Assembly: GCA_964468435.1 (NCBI GenBank)
Contig: CAYXVE010000025.1
Coordinates: 1-64,000 of the forward strand
Reading direction: 5' to 3'
Length of the DNA: 64,000 nucleotides
Source of the DNA: JBCCTX01 sp964468435
Lineage (GTDB): Bacteria > Bacteroidota > Bacteroidia > J057
The notes under the pieces are model-generated. The model searched no databases. It saw only the letters and a list, made by a program, of their open reading frames with translations, and was not told the origin of the DNA. Made by a program: the position numbers and the translations under genes. Shown piece after piece: positions 55,701 to 63,960 of this stretch (position 1 is its first letter; each line of letters starts with the position of its first letter).

Positions 55701-55922
55701 CAGGCTACCATCTCTTACAATATCCCCAGAGCATGGATAGCCAACACTCCTTTTGATGGATTATCTATCTCGCTCGTTGGAAGAAACCTCGCATTGTTGT
55801 ACAGCGATGTTCCAAATGTGGACCCTGAGTCTACTTATAGCAATGGAAACGGTCAGGGGCTGGAGTATTCTTCATTCCCGCAGACACGAAGTTTGGGAGT
55901 AAACCTGAGATTAAAATTCTAA
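52794..55922 (+). CDS. SusC/RagA-type TonB-dependent outer-membrane receptor
   Basis: A 1042-residue receptor. I chose the ATG at 52794, two codons inside a TTG-initiated frame. Order: signal peptide (about 1-26, ending AFAQ), carboxypeptidase-regulatory-like domain (about 28-105, VTGTVTNQDTGNPLPGVTV), plug (about 115-240, with LYVVDGVPIDN and ALYGSRGQNGVILITTK) and a long beta-barrel ending RSLGVNLRLKF with the terminal Phe needed for insertion. SusC proteins import oligosaccharides or peptides with a SusD lid. The SusD gene starts 48 bases downstream, so they form a pair. The substrate cannot be predicted, as no hydrolase adjoins. Confidence 0.95.
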   Translation: MYLFTPKAPSWKLLLMVFVLGTLICSSAFAQRTVTGTVTNQDTGNPLPGVTVQLKGTTTGALTDTEGKYSVMVEGENATLVFSFIGYGRQDVEVGDRSEVNVELLETGVELDAVVMTALGVSREKKAIGYSVTEVDGAEFTEAREINVIKSLAGKVAGVNVSSPAAGPAGSSRVIIRGNANLAGNNQPLYVVDGVPIDNTTLGTAGMWGGLDRGDGISSLNPDDIETISVLKGPSASALYGSRGQNGVILITTKTGNVRKGIGVEINSNFVLEDAVTFYDSDDRQFVYGQGTQGQVPDNDEAALATRSAWGAPMNGQPVLQFNGETRPYVPHRDNVDKVFRTGNTLTNTLSLMGGNENSSFRFSASDLRNDGIFENIELRRNTFTIRGTSKLGERLSADVKVNYINEEATNRPTLSDTPHNPGHVQEVASSVDLDLLKPFIDEEGAYIPYTNSQFRVNPFFGTELQFNQDIRDRVIAFALARYDFTDWLTLQLRGGTDFYTTRQTDWDDERTPHLARPGRMNEREWRIREDNLDFLLLFDQNFGDFTVNASLGGNRLYRKFELLTLSGSEFIIPGLRTVKNTVVQNTGYSVNEKKINSFYGAAQFGYRDFLFLDVTGRNDWSSTLPDESNSYFYPSASLSFAFTDAFNIDPDILSFGKVRLSYAEVGGDTDPYQLALTYSIEGLPHLGNPQGQIAQGQIPQANLKPTDTRSYEAGVDLRFFGNKLGLDITYYNQSTTNQILSTNISSTSGFGSVVVNAGEITNEGVEVLLTGTPVSTDAGFRWDLSLNFARNRNEVIALDDEGKLESLRLEESRARNAFVEARLNEPYGAIVGRAYARDAQGNIIHDADGFPMADSELKILGVGVPDWTGGLSNTFSFKGVSVSALIDVRWGGQLHSNTNRFLYAAGHHINTLEGREEFYSGTGGIVGEGVTESGEVNTVVADPEQYFGRIASEIAEEFVYDADFIKLRQATISYNIPRAWIANTPFDGLSISLVGRNLALLYSDVPNVDPESTYSNGNGQGLEYSSFPQTRSLGVNLRLKF

Positions 55923-55970
55923 TTCCCTTATCTCAACATTGTATTTTATATTAAGAAAAATCGACTTATC

Positions 55971-57470
55971 ATGAACCTATATTATAGATTGAGAATACTC
56001 TTGATATCACTGATGGTGCTTCTGGGCACTAATTCATGTGATGATGATTTTGAAGAACTCAATATCAACCCCACCCAGGCTAATGACCTGGACCCTGCTT
56101 TTCAATTGACAAGGGTTCAGGTAACGATGTCTAGCAATCGTTATGAATACTGGAGAACACAGTTTATTTATTCTTCTACCATTGTCCAGCAAGCTGCATG
56201 TAATTGTTCTTTTTGGGCAGGAGACAAGTACAACCGCATCGATTCTTATGCTTCTGCATGGTGGGACTCTAGCTACCCACGTGAAGTAAAAAATGTTGTT
56301 GACATGGTCAACCGTTCTATGGAAGATCCTGCCAGAGTAAATTACGCTGCCGCCGGTAGGATCCTCAAAGTATACATCTTTTCCAGATTGACAGACCTCT
56401 ATGGAGACATTCCCTACAGTGAAGCTGGTAAGGGTTTTATAGACCGGGTATTTTTTCCTAAATATGATGCGCAAGAAGACATTTATAATGACTTCTTCAC
56501 CGAACTTGAGTCTGCAATGAATCAGTTTGATCCTTCTGCACCTTTTGATGGAGATGTTTTTTTAGGAGGAGATATCGATAAATGGAAGCGTTGGGGAAAT
56601 TCCCTAAGACTTAGATTGGGAATGAGACTCACTAAGGTCAATCCTGCCAGGGCTCAACAAGAAGTTGAAGCTGCAATAGCAGGAGGCGTTATGCAAAGTA
56701 ATGACGACATCGTATTACTCCAGCATACTGAAAATGAAACCAATGGTAACTCAGACGTAATGTTTGCAGACGATGGATGGCGTTGGTCAGATGATTTTGT
56801 CGCCTACCTAAGAGATAATAATGATCCAAGATTACCCATTTGGGGAATGGTATATGATGCGGATGGTAATACACAGCCTGATGTGTCTAGCTGGGTAGGA
56901 TTACCCAACGGTACAGATGCCAACTCTCCTGAAGCTGATGTGTATGAAACATTTGTAAGACATAACCGCGAAACGATCAAAGATCGCACATCCCCTTTCT
57001 TCCACCAGACTTATGGTGAAGTGGAATTCTTAATGGCTGAGGCAGCCATTCGTGGATGGAATACCCCACTTTCTGCTGCTGAGCATTTTGAAAACGGATT
57101 GAGAGCTTCATTGGATCATATGAATCTGTATCCAAATGCAAGCATTACTCCCGCACAGATAGAAGAATTTGTGGCAAGTCAACCCTTGGATGAAAGCTCT
57201 GTTGAAGCTTCCTTGGAGCAGATTTCTACTGAGCTTTGGGTACAATTTACGCTGAATGCAATGGAAGCATGGTCAAACTGGAGACGTACAGGGTATCCTG
57301 AACTTACTCCTGTAGATCACCCCATCGGCACTACAAATGGTACAATCCCCAGAAGGATGTACTACCCACCTAGTGAACAAGGCATCAACCCCAACTATCA
57401 GGAAGCGGTAAACCGCCAGTTTGGTGGACAAGACGATCTCACTGGACGTGTTTGGTGGGATGTACAATAA
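55971..57470 (+). CDS. SusD/RagB-type nutrient-binding lipoprotein
   Basis: A 499-residue surface lipoprotein with a lipobox (GTNSC, Cys23) followed by the acidic DDDFEELN that is a typical export signal. The helical, TPR-like SusD fold shows IFSRLTDLYGDIPYSEAG, WKRWGNSLRLRLGMRL and WVQFTLNAMEAWSNWRRTGYP, which are hallmarks of SusD-like/RagB proteins. It forms the lid of the SusC receptor encoded just upstream, on the cell surface. A hairpin terminator follows 30 bases later, so this pair ends the operon. Confidence 0.95.
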   Translation: MNLYYRLRILLISLMVLLGTNSCDDDFEELNINPTQANDLDPAFQLTRVQVTMSSNRYEYWRTQFIYSSTIVQQAACNCSFWAGDKYNRIDSYASAWWDSSYPREVKNVVDMVNRSMEDPARVNYAAAGRILKVYIFSRLTDLYGDIPYSEAGKGFIDRVFFPKYDAQEDIYNDFFTELESAMNQFDPSAPFDGDVFLGGDIDKWKRWGNSLRLRLGMRLTKVNPARAQQEVEAAIAGGVMQSNDDIVLLQHTENETNGNSDVMFADDGWRWSDDFVAYLRDNNDPRLPIWGMVYDADGNTQPDVSSWVGLPNGTDANSPEADVYETFVRHNRETIKDRTSPFFHQTYGEVEFLMAEAAIRGWNTPLSAAEHFENGLRASLDHMNLYPNASITPAQIEEFVASQPLDESSVEASLEQISTELWVQFTLNAMEAWSNWRRTGYPELTPVDHPIGTTNGTIPRRMYYPPSEQGINPNYQEAVNRQFGGQDDLTGRVWWDVQ

Positions 57471-57499
57471 GTTGAAAAACAGAATATTCTGGGTGATAC

Positions 57500-57529
57500 A
57501 AGGGGAAATTCGATAAGGATTTCCCCTTT
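57500..57529 (+). terminator. Terminator of the SusC/SusD operon
   Basis: AAGGGGAAAT and ATTTCCCCTT form a 10-bp stem with a 9-base loop, with a T-run at the 3' side. It follows the SusD stop codon by about 30 bases and marks the end of the pair. Confidence 0.8.
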
Positions 57530-57728
57530 TTACGTACCTAAAAACTGCTTTTACAGGTTAATAATTTCACACTGATAAAGTATGTGCTATGGATCTAAAA
57601 ATTCTTTACCTCAGGCTATATTTCACGTATATCTCTTTCTCTGCTATAGGCAGTTTTTTATCCATCAGAAAAAATGATTAACGTGTATCAAAGATTAATA
57701 TACAAGATGTAAGGGTGTAAATTCACTT

Positions 57729-58928
57729 ATGGCGAATAAAAAAAGTTTTATGCAACGTTGGGGTTCACTGTTGTTCTGGTCAGTGATCTCAGCAGCATTT
57801 ATAGGCCCAGGTACAGTAGCGACTGCTGCCAGTGCAGGTGCGGGTTTTCAATATCAACTCATGTGGGCCCTGGTATTTTCGGTAATTGCCTGTTGGGTAT
57901 TGCAGGAAGCAGCAGCCCGGTTGCCTATGATCAGCGGAAAGAATCTCGGTGAAACGATTGCTTCTCAGTATCGTCAAATGTTTCTGATACCTCATGCATC
58001 GGTTTTTGCTATACTTGTTGGCGGTATTGCCTACCAGGCAGGAAATATCCTAGGAGGTGTAAAAGGTGCCTCACTCATCCTGAATGTAAACCCTTTATGG
58101 CTGACCATAGCCATTGGGATATTGGCTGCTGGGGTACTTTCATGGGGAAATGAACAACGAATTGCACAAGTGATGGGATGGGTCGTAGCAGTCATGGGAC
58201 TTGCTTTCATCTTTGTAGCGGTACAGGGAGATATAGATGTAGATAAACTATTCGAAGGCATGTTTTTACCATCTTTAAAAAAGGATGCGACCCTTGTAGT
58301 AATGGGCTTGATCGGTACGACCATTGTACCCTACAATCTATTCTTAGCTTCAGGAATCAGCCATTCCCAAGATCTAAAAACGATGAGATGGGGCCTAATG
58401 GGAGCTATCCTGATCGGAGGTATCATTTCCCTCGCCATACTGTTGGTGGGGACACAGATAAGCGGTACTTTTTCTTTTGAAGCCCTGATGGTGAAAATGA
58501 ATGAGTCTTTGGGAAAATGGGCTGGAATTTTATTTGCACTAGGACTTTTCTCCGCAGGTTTTACATCATCCATCACAGCTCCACTTGCTGCAGCAATTAC
58601 AGCAAGAAGTATCTGGGGGCATGAACGGGATGATTGGCATAATCGTTCCTGGAAGTTTCGGTTAGTATGGGGAGCCGTGATGCTATCAGGGATTTTATTC
58701 GGGATCTCCGGCATAAAGCCCATACCGGCCATTATTCTCGCTCAAGCGCTCAATGGACTATTACTTCCTTTTATTGCCATTCTACTATTTGTTTCCATCA
58801 ATCAAAAAAACCAAGCAGGAAAACGAGGAAATACCCTTCAGCATAATCTACTGATGATAGTGGTTATTATTATAACAGTCATTCTGGGTTTTCTTAGCTT
58901 AAGTAGGGTTTTCAGGACGGTACTCTAA
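57729..58928 (+). CDS. Divergent NRAMP-family transporter
   Basis: A 399-residue protein with about eleven transmembrane helices of the NRAMP/LeuT fold. The helix-1 motif is GPGTVATAASAGAGF (residues 26-40), where classical members have DPGN; helix 6 reads VPYN (residues 200-203), where they have MPHN. So the Asp, Asn, Met and His that bind Mn2+ or Fe2+ are Gly26, Thr29, Val200 and Tyr202 here. NRAMP relatives with altered sites transport other ions or unknown substrates. The start ATG has no upstream alternative. It ends 7 bases from the convergent DinB gene. Confidence 0.88.
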   Translation: MANKKSFMQRWGSLLFWSVISAAFIGPGTVATAASAGAGFQYQLMWALVFSVIACWVLQEAAARLPMISGKNLGETIASQYRQMFLIPHASVFAILVGGIAYQAGNILGGVKGASLILNVNPLWLTIAIGILAAGVLSWGNEQRIAQVMGWVVAVMGLAFIFVAVQGDIDVDKLFEGMFLPSLKKDATLVVMGLIGTTIVPYNLFLASGISHSQDLKTMRWGLMGAILIGGIISLAILLVGTQISGTFSFEALMVKMNESLGKWAGILFALGLFSAGFTSSITAPLAAAITARSIWGHERDDWHNRSWKFRLVWGAVMLSGILFGISGIKPIPAIILAQALNGLLLPFIAILLFVSINQKNQAGKRGNTLQHNLLMIVVIIITVILGFLSLSRVFRTVL

Positions 58929-58935
58929 TGAACCT

Positions 58936-59391
58936 TCACGTTCCCCTTCTATAAAATATATAATCTGTGGCAGGAGGGGCAATTCCCTGTTCTCTCAATC
59001 TGGATGCAATCTGGGCCCGGTGATGAGTTGAGTGGTTGACAATATGTGTAAGTATATCCGAAATGGTATTGGTAAATGTATCTCCTTTGGAATTGCGATA
59101 GGTCACTTCATCCTCCAGGATTTCTTCCCGGGCGTATTCCAGCCATGTGATGATATCCTGGTTGACTTGTACCAGCATACGTTGGGCTACATCCAGAGGA
59201 TGTATATCATCAACGGTTACCCTGGGTATGCGGTTTTGCATGCGATCCCACCAGATCTGCTCAGCATTGACCAGATGACTTATCCAGTGATGTATCTTTT
59301 CGTCCGCAACTTGATTTTCTAAAAGTGTATTGATCATCCGTTCATTAGCCCAGTAATCATAATTAAACAGATGGAGTAAATGTGTTTTCAT
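58936..59391 (-). CDS. DinB family protein
   Basis: About 151 residues from the ATG at 59391, which starts at the family's first helix (LLHLFNYDYWANERMI). The DinB four-helix bundle has three metal-binding histidines: one near SHLVNAEQIWWDR (about residue 42), and the pair in THIVNHSTHHRAQI (about residue 122-126). Members are thiol-dependent S-transferases or damage-inducible proteins of unknown role. The longer frame to 59442 adds residues unlike the family. Convergent with the NRAMP gene. Confidence 0.88.
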   Translation of the reverse strand: MKTHLLHLFNYDYWANERMINTLLENQVADEKIHHWISHLVNAEQIWWDRMQNRIPRVTVDDIHPLDVAQRMLVQVNQDIITWLEYAREEILEDEVTYRNSKGDTFTNTISDILTHIVNHSTHHRAQIASRLREQGIAPPATDYIFYRRGT

Positions 59392-59601
59392 TAGGTAAAC
59401 TTTTATAAAAGACATTTTACGCAATAAGCTACAGTCCCACAAATCCAGACCTCATTTTTCCAGTAATAAACATTAAACTATGACACAATATCCCAATACG
59501 GCAATCTCATCGACCTAGGGCAACATATTTAGCCCCATAGCAGTTCATAAGTAAACAAAAATGGTAACAGTTGATCCCCAGATAATTGACATCCCTTGAT
59601 T

Positions 59602-60054
59602 ATGAAATTAGAAGATGAAATCCACCAGAAAAAGTTTCGCAATGACCGCCAGAAGGTGATGGTCAACCTACTCTTTACTCACAACTGGCTTACACATCGA
59701 ATCAAAGTCTATCTCGAGCATTATGGCATCAGTTTACCCCAATATAACATTTTAAGGATTATTCATGGATCTCATCCACAGCCACTTACTACCTCCGTTA
59801 TTGCCAGTAGAATGTTGGATAAAGCTTCGGATGCTTCCCGTATTGTAGAACGTCTTCACAAAAAGGGATGGGTGGAAAAGAAAGTATGTGAAAATGACAA
59901 GCGCCTTGTGGATGTGATAATGACTCAGGAAGGGCTGGATCTTATGAAAAAACTCAATCAAACCAATGACCAACTGGACGGAATCATTAGTAACCTCACG
60001 GAAAAAGATACGCGACTGCTTAACAATTTGCTTGATAAGATGAGGGGAGAATGA
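59602..60054 (+). CDS. MarR family transcriptional regulator
   Basis: About 150 residues from the ATG at 59602; a TTG at 59596 would add two. It is a winged helix-turn-helix repressor: LEHYGISLPQYNILRIIHGS in the recognition region, then TSVIASRMLDKASDASRIVE and LHKKGWVEKKVCENDKRLVDV with the wing. The C-terminal helix (LLNNLLDKMRG) is for dimers. MarR proteins respond to phenolic or oxidising compounds; the target is unknown. The DinB gene is divergent upstream, so it is a candidate for control, with about 210 bases between. Confidence 0.9.
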   Translation: MKLEDEIHQKKFRNDRQKVMVNLLFTHNWLTHRIKVYLEHYGISLPQYNILRIIHGSHPQPLTTSVIASRMLDKASDASRIVERLHKKGWVEKKVCENDKRLVDVIMTQEGLDLMKKLNQTNDQLDGIISNLTEKDTRLLNNLLDKMRGE

Positions 60055-60615
60055 ACTGTTGGACCCTTTGTCCGTGTAAGGAAGCTGGAAATGTCTGAGA
60101 GATATCATGGCGGAGCGAGAACCATGAAAAAATTCTGGTAAACCTTTCAAAACATTCACTTGATTGATATTTACTCAATCCCCGAATTTTCCGTTAAGAA
60201 ATTCTGCCCCCCTGACCCAGTTCACATTTCATGTAAGGGAGGCACTGCCGAGAAATAATATATATCCACCCATTCTGCCTCCCTTGTCTAACTGCATATT
60301 CCATTTAACTGTAGAGAAATATACTAAACATCCTTATATCCTGTTCCCTTATTGGGATCGCTCATCGTACAAGGGGGGTTCTTTGAGAAATGTGCCCTAC
60401 GTCCATACATCCCGCCCCCTTTACCGGGATCGTGTGTCGCACAAGGGGGCTGCCGGTAGGCTGGTAGGTTAGTGGAAATGACCTGCCAGACCAAGGGCTG
60501 TAAAATCACAACTTGACTCATCCAATATATTATTAATAGGATATCCTTTACGAAGTAAGATTTTTTATACTACAGTAGTCTGACTACTCAACTCCACGAG
60601 CGACAAGCTATCCTT
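60055..60615. other. Intergenic region with palindromic repeats
   Basis: 561 bases between marR and the sulfatase gene. It holds a perfect 10-bp inverted repeat, AAGGGAGGCA (60235-60244) and TGCCTCCCTT (60276-60285), and the two repeat units listed separately. Short frames exist but look non-coding. No gene was recognised. Confidence 0.45.
60338..60449. repeat. Two imperfect direct repeats, each an imperfect palindrome
   Basis: Unit A (60338-60377) and unit B (60409-60449) start 71 bases apart and share the layout ATCC-N4-CCCTT-N4-GGGATCG-N4-TCG-N-ACAAGGGGG with about three quarters identity. Within each unit the CCCTT and AAGGG ends can pair, giving a cruciform or hairpin. A weaker third copy may lie at 60207-60242 (CCCCCCT...AAGGGAGG). 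They look like REP-type or small mobile repeats, but no family is identified. Confidence 0.55.
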
Positions 60616-62199
60616 CTAATAAATCCCCTGGTTCCTGTGGTCCCCATAGCGTGTCTTGATCGTGCGCTTGAGCGGAATCTGCATGCCGTCAGTGGATTCC
60701 AGCCAGTCATAGATATCTCCGGCCAGTTCTTTGATCAAGTCCTGATGCTCAGGACTGGCGATGAGATTGTTCATTTCGTATGGATCTTCCTGAAGATCGT
60801 AAAATTCGTTGGTATCCCAGATGCCATGGTAGCGGATATACTTATATCGGTCCGTTCTTACACCATGCATGGTAGGAGTCTGGGGAAAGTCGTATTCCCA
60901 GTAATACTCATAAAAAATTCGGTCTCGCCATTCTGCATCAGCCTTGGAAAATAAAGGTGCCACAGACATTCCATGCATATATTCTGGTGCCTCCAGTCCC
61001 GCCATTTCTAGTATAGTAGGAGCAACGTCGATATTCTGTACCATTTTCTCTATTTTATGGCCACCTTCGATAATTTCTGGACAGTAGGCCAGGAAGGGCA
61101 CCTTGGCTGATTCTTCGTAAAAATGTCTTTTATCGATCAGTCCATGCTCTCCAAAAGAAAACCCGTTGTCCCCCATGTAGATCACCAGTGTATTTTCTCC
61201 TAGTCCTGCTCCTTCGAGGTAGTCCATCACTGCACCAATACTTTCGTCCACCCCTCTGAGTGTTTCACAATATCTACGGAAAAAATCATCAAAAGGAATT
61301 TGCCCATGATACATATAGTCTACTCCATGCCAGCTTTCACGCTGCATTTTTTGCCAGTCTGGTGTCCGGCCGGGACCGTAATATACATCAGACTGGGTAG
61401 GCTCTATGTTAGATATTTTGGGATCTAGACCTCCTGCGCCGAAATTTTGTTTTCCACGTACCTGAAAGTCAGAGGTCCGAAATGAAGGAGGAAAAACCAG
61501 CGGTTCTTTAGCATAGGAGCCAAAATGTCTTTGAGCTGGAGCAAATTCAGCATGTACGGCTTTGTGGGAAAGGTACATGAAGAATGGTTTTTCACTGTTA
61601 CGTTTCTGGAGCCATTCCATGGCATATTCAGTCAGCAGGTCGGTCATATAAGTCGAATCTTCGTATTTGATACGCGCTCCATTCACATTGATGGTCGGAT
61701 TGTAATATACGCCCTGTCCGCGAAAGCTTACCCAGTGATCGAATCCCGACCTGGGATTGTCATTGGCGTCGCCCATATGCCATTTGCCGATGTAGGCGGT
61801 TTCATATCCTGCTTCCTGGAGGTACTGGGGGAAGTAGATCAGATTTCCCGGATCAGGTGCCTGATTGTCAACCACAGTATGGCTGTGGGAATACATTCCA
61901 GTAAGGATTGAAGCTCGGCTAGGTGAGCAAAGGGCCGTGGTGACAAAGGCATTGGGGAAATGAGCTCCCTCACGTGCCATGCGGTCCATGTTGGGCGTTT
62001 CGAGCCAGGGGATTTTATTCGTAAATCCCATGAAATCCCAGCGATGGTCATCGCTCAGGATAAAAATGACATTGCGGGGTTGTGCCCCATCCATTTGTGC
62101 CAGTTTGGGTAGCCCGGCAAGTTCTTCCTGGGCTTGCAAGCCTGGCAGGGCACAGCAAAAGATGAGTGTCAGTAACAGTAGTCTCTTAAGTAATTTCAT
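60616..62199 (-). CDS. Secreted sulfatase
   Basis: A 527-residue type I sulfatase with a signal peptide (about 1-23, ending LQAQ). The metal site begins with Asp50/Asp51 (FILSDDHRWD). Cys91 in CSPSRASILTG is the residue converted to formylglycine, in the standard C-x-P-x-R form, so a formylglycine-generating enzyme is needed from elsewhere. The later motif YMGDNGFSFGEHG gives more metal ligands, and GKWHMG contains the substrate Lys/His. It removes sulfate from sulfated glycans in the periplasm, as is common in marine Bacteroidota. No hydrolase or SusC gene adjoins it directly; the SusC/SusD pair lies 3 kb away. Confidence 0.93.
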   Translation of the reverse strand: MKLLKRLLLLTLIFCCALPGLQAQEELAGLPKLAQMDGAQPRNVIFILSDDHRWDFMGFTNKIPWLETPNMDRMAREGAHFPNAFVTTALCSPSRASILTGMYSHSHTVVDNQAPDPGNLIYFPQYLQEAGYETAYIGKWHMGDANDNPRSGFDHWVSFRGQGVYYNPTINVNGARIKYEDSTYMTDLLTEYAMEWLQKRNSEKPFFMYLSHKAVHAEFAPAQRHFGSYAKEPLVFPPSFRTSDFQVRGKQNFGAGGLDPKISNIEPTQSDVYYGPGRTPDWQKMQRESWHGVDYMYHGQIPFDDFFRRYCETLRGVDESIGAVMDYLEGAGLGENTLVIYMGDNGFSFGEHGLIDKRHFYEESAKVPFLAYCPEIIEGGHKIEKMVQNIDVAPTILEMAGLEAPEYMHGMSVAPLFSKADAEWRDRIFYEYYWEYDFPQTPTMHGVRTDRYKYIRYHGIWDTNEFYDLQEDPYEMNNLIASPEHQDLIKELAGDIYDWLESTDGMQIPLKRTIKTRYGDHRNQGIY

Positions 62200-62704
62200 A
62201 GGTTATGGTGGTTTAATTGACATTCAATGAATATATGCATTTTAGTGAGTTTCTTCAAAAATAGGGGTAAATATGGATTCTTGTTTTTGAATTATTGGGT
62301 TTAGGTTGTGCCCTTCTGCCAGATGTATAGTTATAATAAGTCTCAGAGTTTGTATCATCAACTCCTTTGAGTAAAAGTTGTCAGTGAATGTTGTAGCAAA
62401 TCTCCCCAAGAGGAAGTAAATCATTTCATAGATTTAGGAGAGGAATGTGCTACTCAGGAAAAATGCCCCAGAAGCCTTGATCTGGACGTTAAGTATATTC
62501 TAGATCATATGGGAAAGAATTGAAAAGAGAGCGTGAGGTAATGATGAATATATATAAAGCGTAAAGATGAATTGAAAATCATGTTATGGTCAGCCAGTGT
62601 CAGTTGCAAACTAACGCCGACGTTTTGGTAAATCTATCATAATGTTATGATTTTTCCTGAGTCAGGTATAAAACAGATCTGTTGGTTTGGACAGAGATCA
62701 CATG
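62200..62704. other. Intergenic region with a possible small relic gene
   Basis: 505 bases. On the + strand a frame from 62371 to 62523 (about 50 residues, without a standard start) contains SPQEEVNHFIDLGEECATQE and CPRSLDLDVKYILDHM, with four cysteines. It reads like protein, but the family is not recognised. The rest holds the promoter of the sulfatase gene. No hairpin stands out. Confidence 0.35.
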
Positions 62705-63037
62705 TTAATAGGTAAGTATTTCCATTAATCCTTGACGAAGAATCGCCAATTGATTCTCTGTAATTTCTCCTATCTTTTGAGTAAGCCGTTGCCTGGTAAG
62801 CGTCCGTATTTGAAAGGTGATAATTTCAGAGTCTTGTGACAAATTGTTTAGTGGGTCAGCTTCAAGGACAAGACACCCGGCGTACTGCTTGATTTTTGTA
62901 GTTAGTGGACATACAATACACACTCCCAAATGGTCATTCATTGCATTTCCACTGATAATGACTACAGGCCTAATCCCTCTCTGCTCATTTCCCTTGGTGG
63001 GATTTAGATTTGCCCAATATATATCCCGTTGTTTCAT
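62705..63037 (-). CDS. MazF/PemK-type endoribonuclease toxin
   Basis: A 110-residue toxin of the type II MazF/PemK/CcdB fold. Marks: RDIYWANLNPTKGNEQRGIRP (with the substrate-binding loop and Arg), VVIISGNAMND, then VCPLTTKIKQYAG and a C-terminal IGEITENQLAILRQGL. It is expected to cut mRNA or other RNA at short motifs when freed from its antitoxin. Its start overlaps the antitoxin stop by four bases (ATGA), the usual coupling. Antitoxin first, toxin second is the normal order. Confidence 0.92.
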   Translation of the reverse strand: MKQRDIYWANLNPTKGNEQRGIRPVVIISGNAMNDHLGVCIVCPLTTKIKQYAGCLVLEADPLNNLSQDSEIITFQIRTLTRQRLTQKIGEITENQLAILRQGLMEILTY

Positions 63038-63279
63038 AAGTTGTCTAATGTATTGAGATAGTCTTGAAGGCTTTCTTCAGCCATTTCAACTAAATCCTTA
63101 TCCATACCAGCTCGTTGGAATGAACGAACATATTCCATTTGCTTCAACTTATCCAGGTACAGTCTCAGAGATCTTTCAATGAGTTTATTCTTGGGCAGAC
63201 CCAGTTTTTCAGCATATTCATTAAGCTGTTTCATGACATCTTCGGGGAGTGTACTTGTATAAGACACTGTATTGGACAT
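63034..63279 (-). CDS. MazE-like antitoxin (ribbon-helix-helix type)
   Basis: About 81 residues from the ATG at 63279; earlier Met codons exist up to 63339, but only from MSNTVSYTSTLPEDVMKQL onward does it look like a ribbon-helix-helix protein. The strand (VSYTSTLP) and helices (DVMKQLNEYAEKLGLPKNKL, then IERSLRLYLDKLKQ) make a CopG/MetJ-like DNA-binding part. The acidic C-terminal ~30 residues should wrap the toxin. It would repress its own operon with the toxin as corepressor. Confidence 0.88.
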   Translation of the reverse strand: MSNTVSYTSTLPEDVMKQLNEYAEKLGLPKNKLIERSLRLYLDKLKQMEYVRSFQRAGMDKDLVEMAEESLQDYLNTLDNL

Positions 63280-63414
63280 AAGCATCAAATATACGTATAT
63301 AATATAAGTGTAAACGATAATTATGCTACGATGTTTCATTCCTCCCAGCCTATTCCATTATCCCTACGCCCGCTTTCGTTCGCAGTAGCAGTGAGCTATC
63401 CTCTCAGATAGCAG

Positions 63415-63700
63415 ATGAATAAAGATTCGCATAAAACAAATCATCAGTAATCTGGAAGCATATGACCCGTTAAGAATCGGAATATTTGGATCTTATATGC
63501 AGGGTGAACAAACACTTGAGAGTGATTTGTATACATTGGTTTCACTCAGAGAGCGCATTGGATTGCTCCAATTGGTAAAAATAGAAAGAGAACTCTCAGA
63601 ACAATTGGGAGTAAAAGTAGATCTGGTGACCAAAGGTAGTTTGAAGAATGTAAGGTTAAGAGATTATCTTGAGAAAGAGTTAATGATCATCTATGAGTGA
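63415..63700 (+). pseudogene. MNT-type nucleotidyltransferase antitoxin, decayed
   Basis: The frame from 63419 reads IRIKQIISNLEAYDPLRIGI, then FGSYMQGEQTLESDLYTLV and LVKIERELSEQLGVKVDLVT, a minimal nucleotidyltransferase of MNT/HEPN systems. Two faults: the ATG at 63415 is one base out of frame (an extra A near the start), and the active site reads SDLY where SDxD is needed, so the second catalytic Asp is Tyr. The first in-frame ATG is in the middle (63497). It is followed by the HEPN relic with a few bases overlap, the normal order. Confidence 0.7.
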
Positions 63701-63960
63701 ATGAGATGACCAGATTTATCTTGAACATATACTTGAGTCTATCGAAGGTGGCAACAGATATCAGGCACTTTGTGGGATCATATATAAAAAAGTATTGGTG
63801 GGGAAGCAGGTTAATAAGCTTCATAACTACCGTAAAGAATGCCTTTGGGGAAAGGAGAATCAGACAACTCTAAACGGGTCAAATAATTTATTTGAAGAGA
63901 CTTTCAGCAACTTATCGATTATTTCACCCCCCTGTAGGGCATGGCCCTCAAGCTAAGAAA
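63693..63960 (+). pseudogene. HEPN-domain toxin partner, decayed
   Basis: The ATG at 63693 overlaps the MNT stop, but the fourth codon is TGA (63702-63704). The same frame then reads DDQIYLEHILESIEG, typical of the first helix of DUF86/HEPN proteins (D..YLEHILE.IE). After about residue 20 the similarity is lost, and the R-x4-6-H motif of the RNase is not found. The frame drifts without stops to the end at about 63960. This is a clear relic of the toxin half of an MNT-HEPN pair. Confidence 0.6.
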
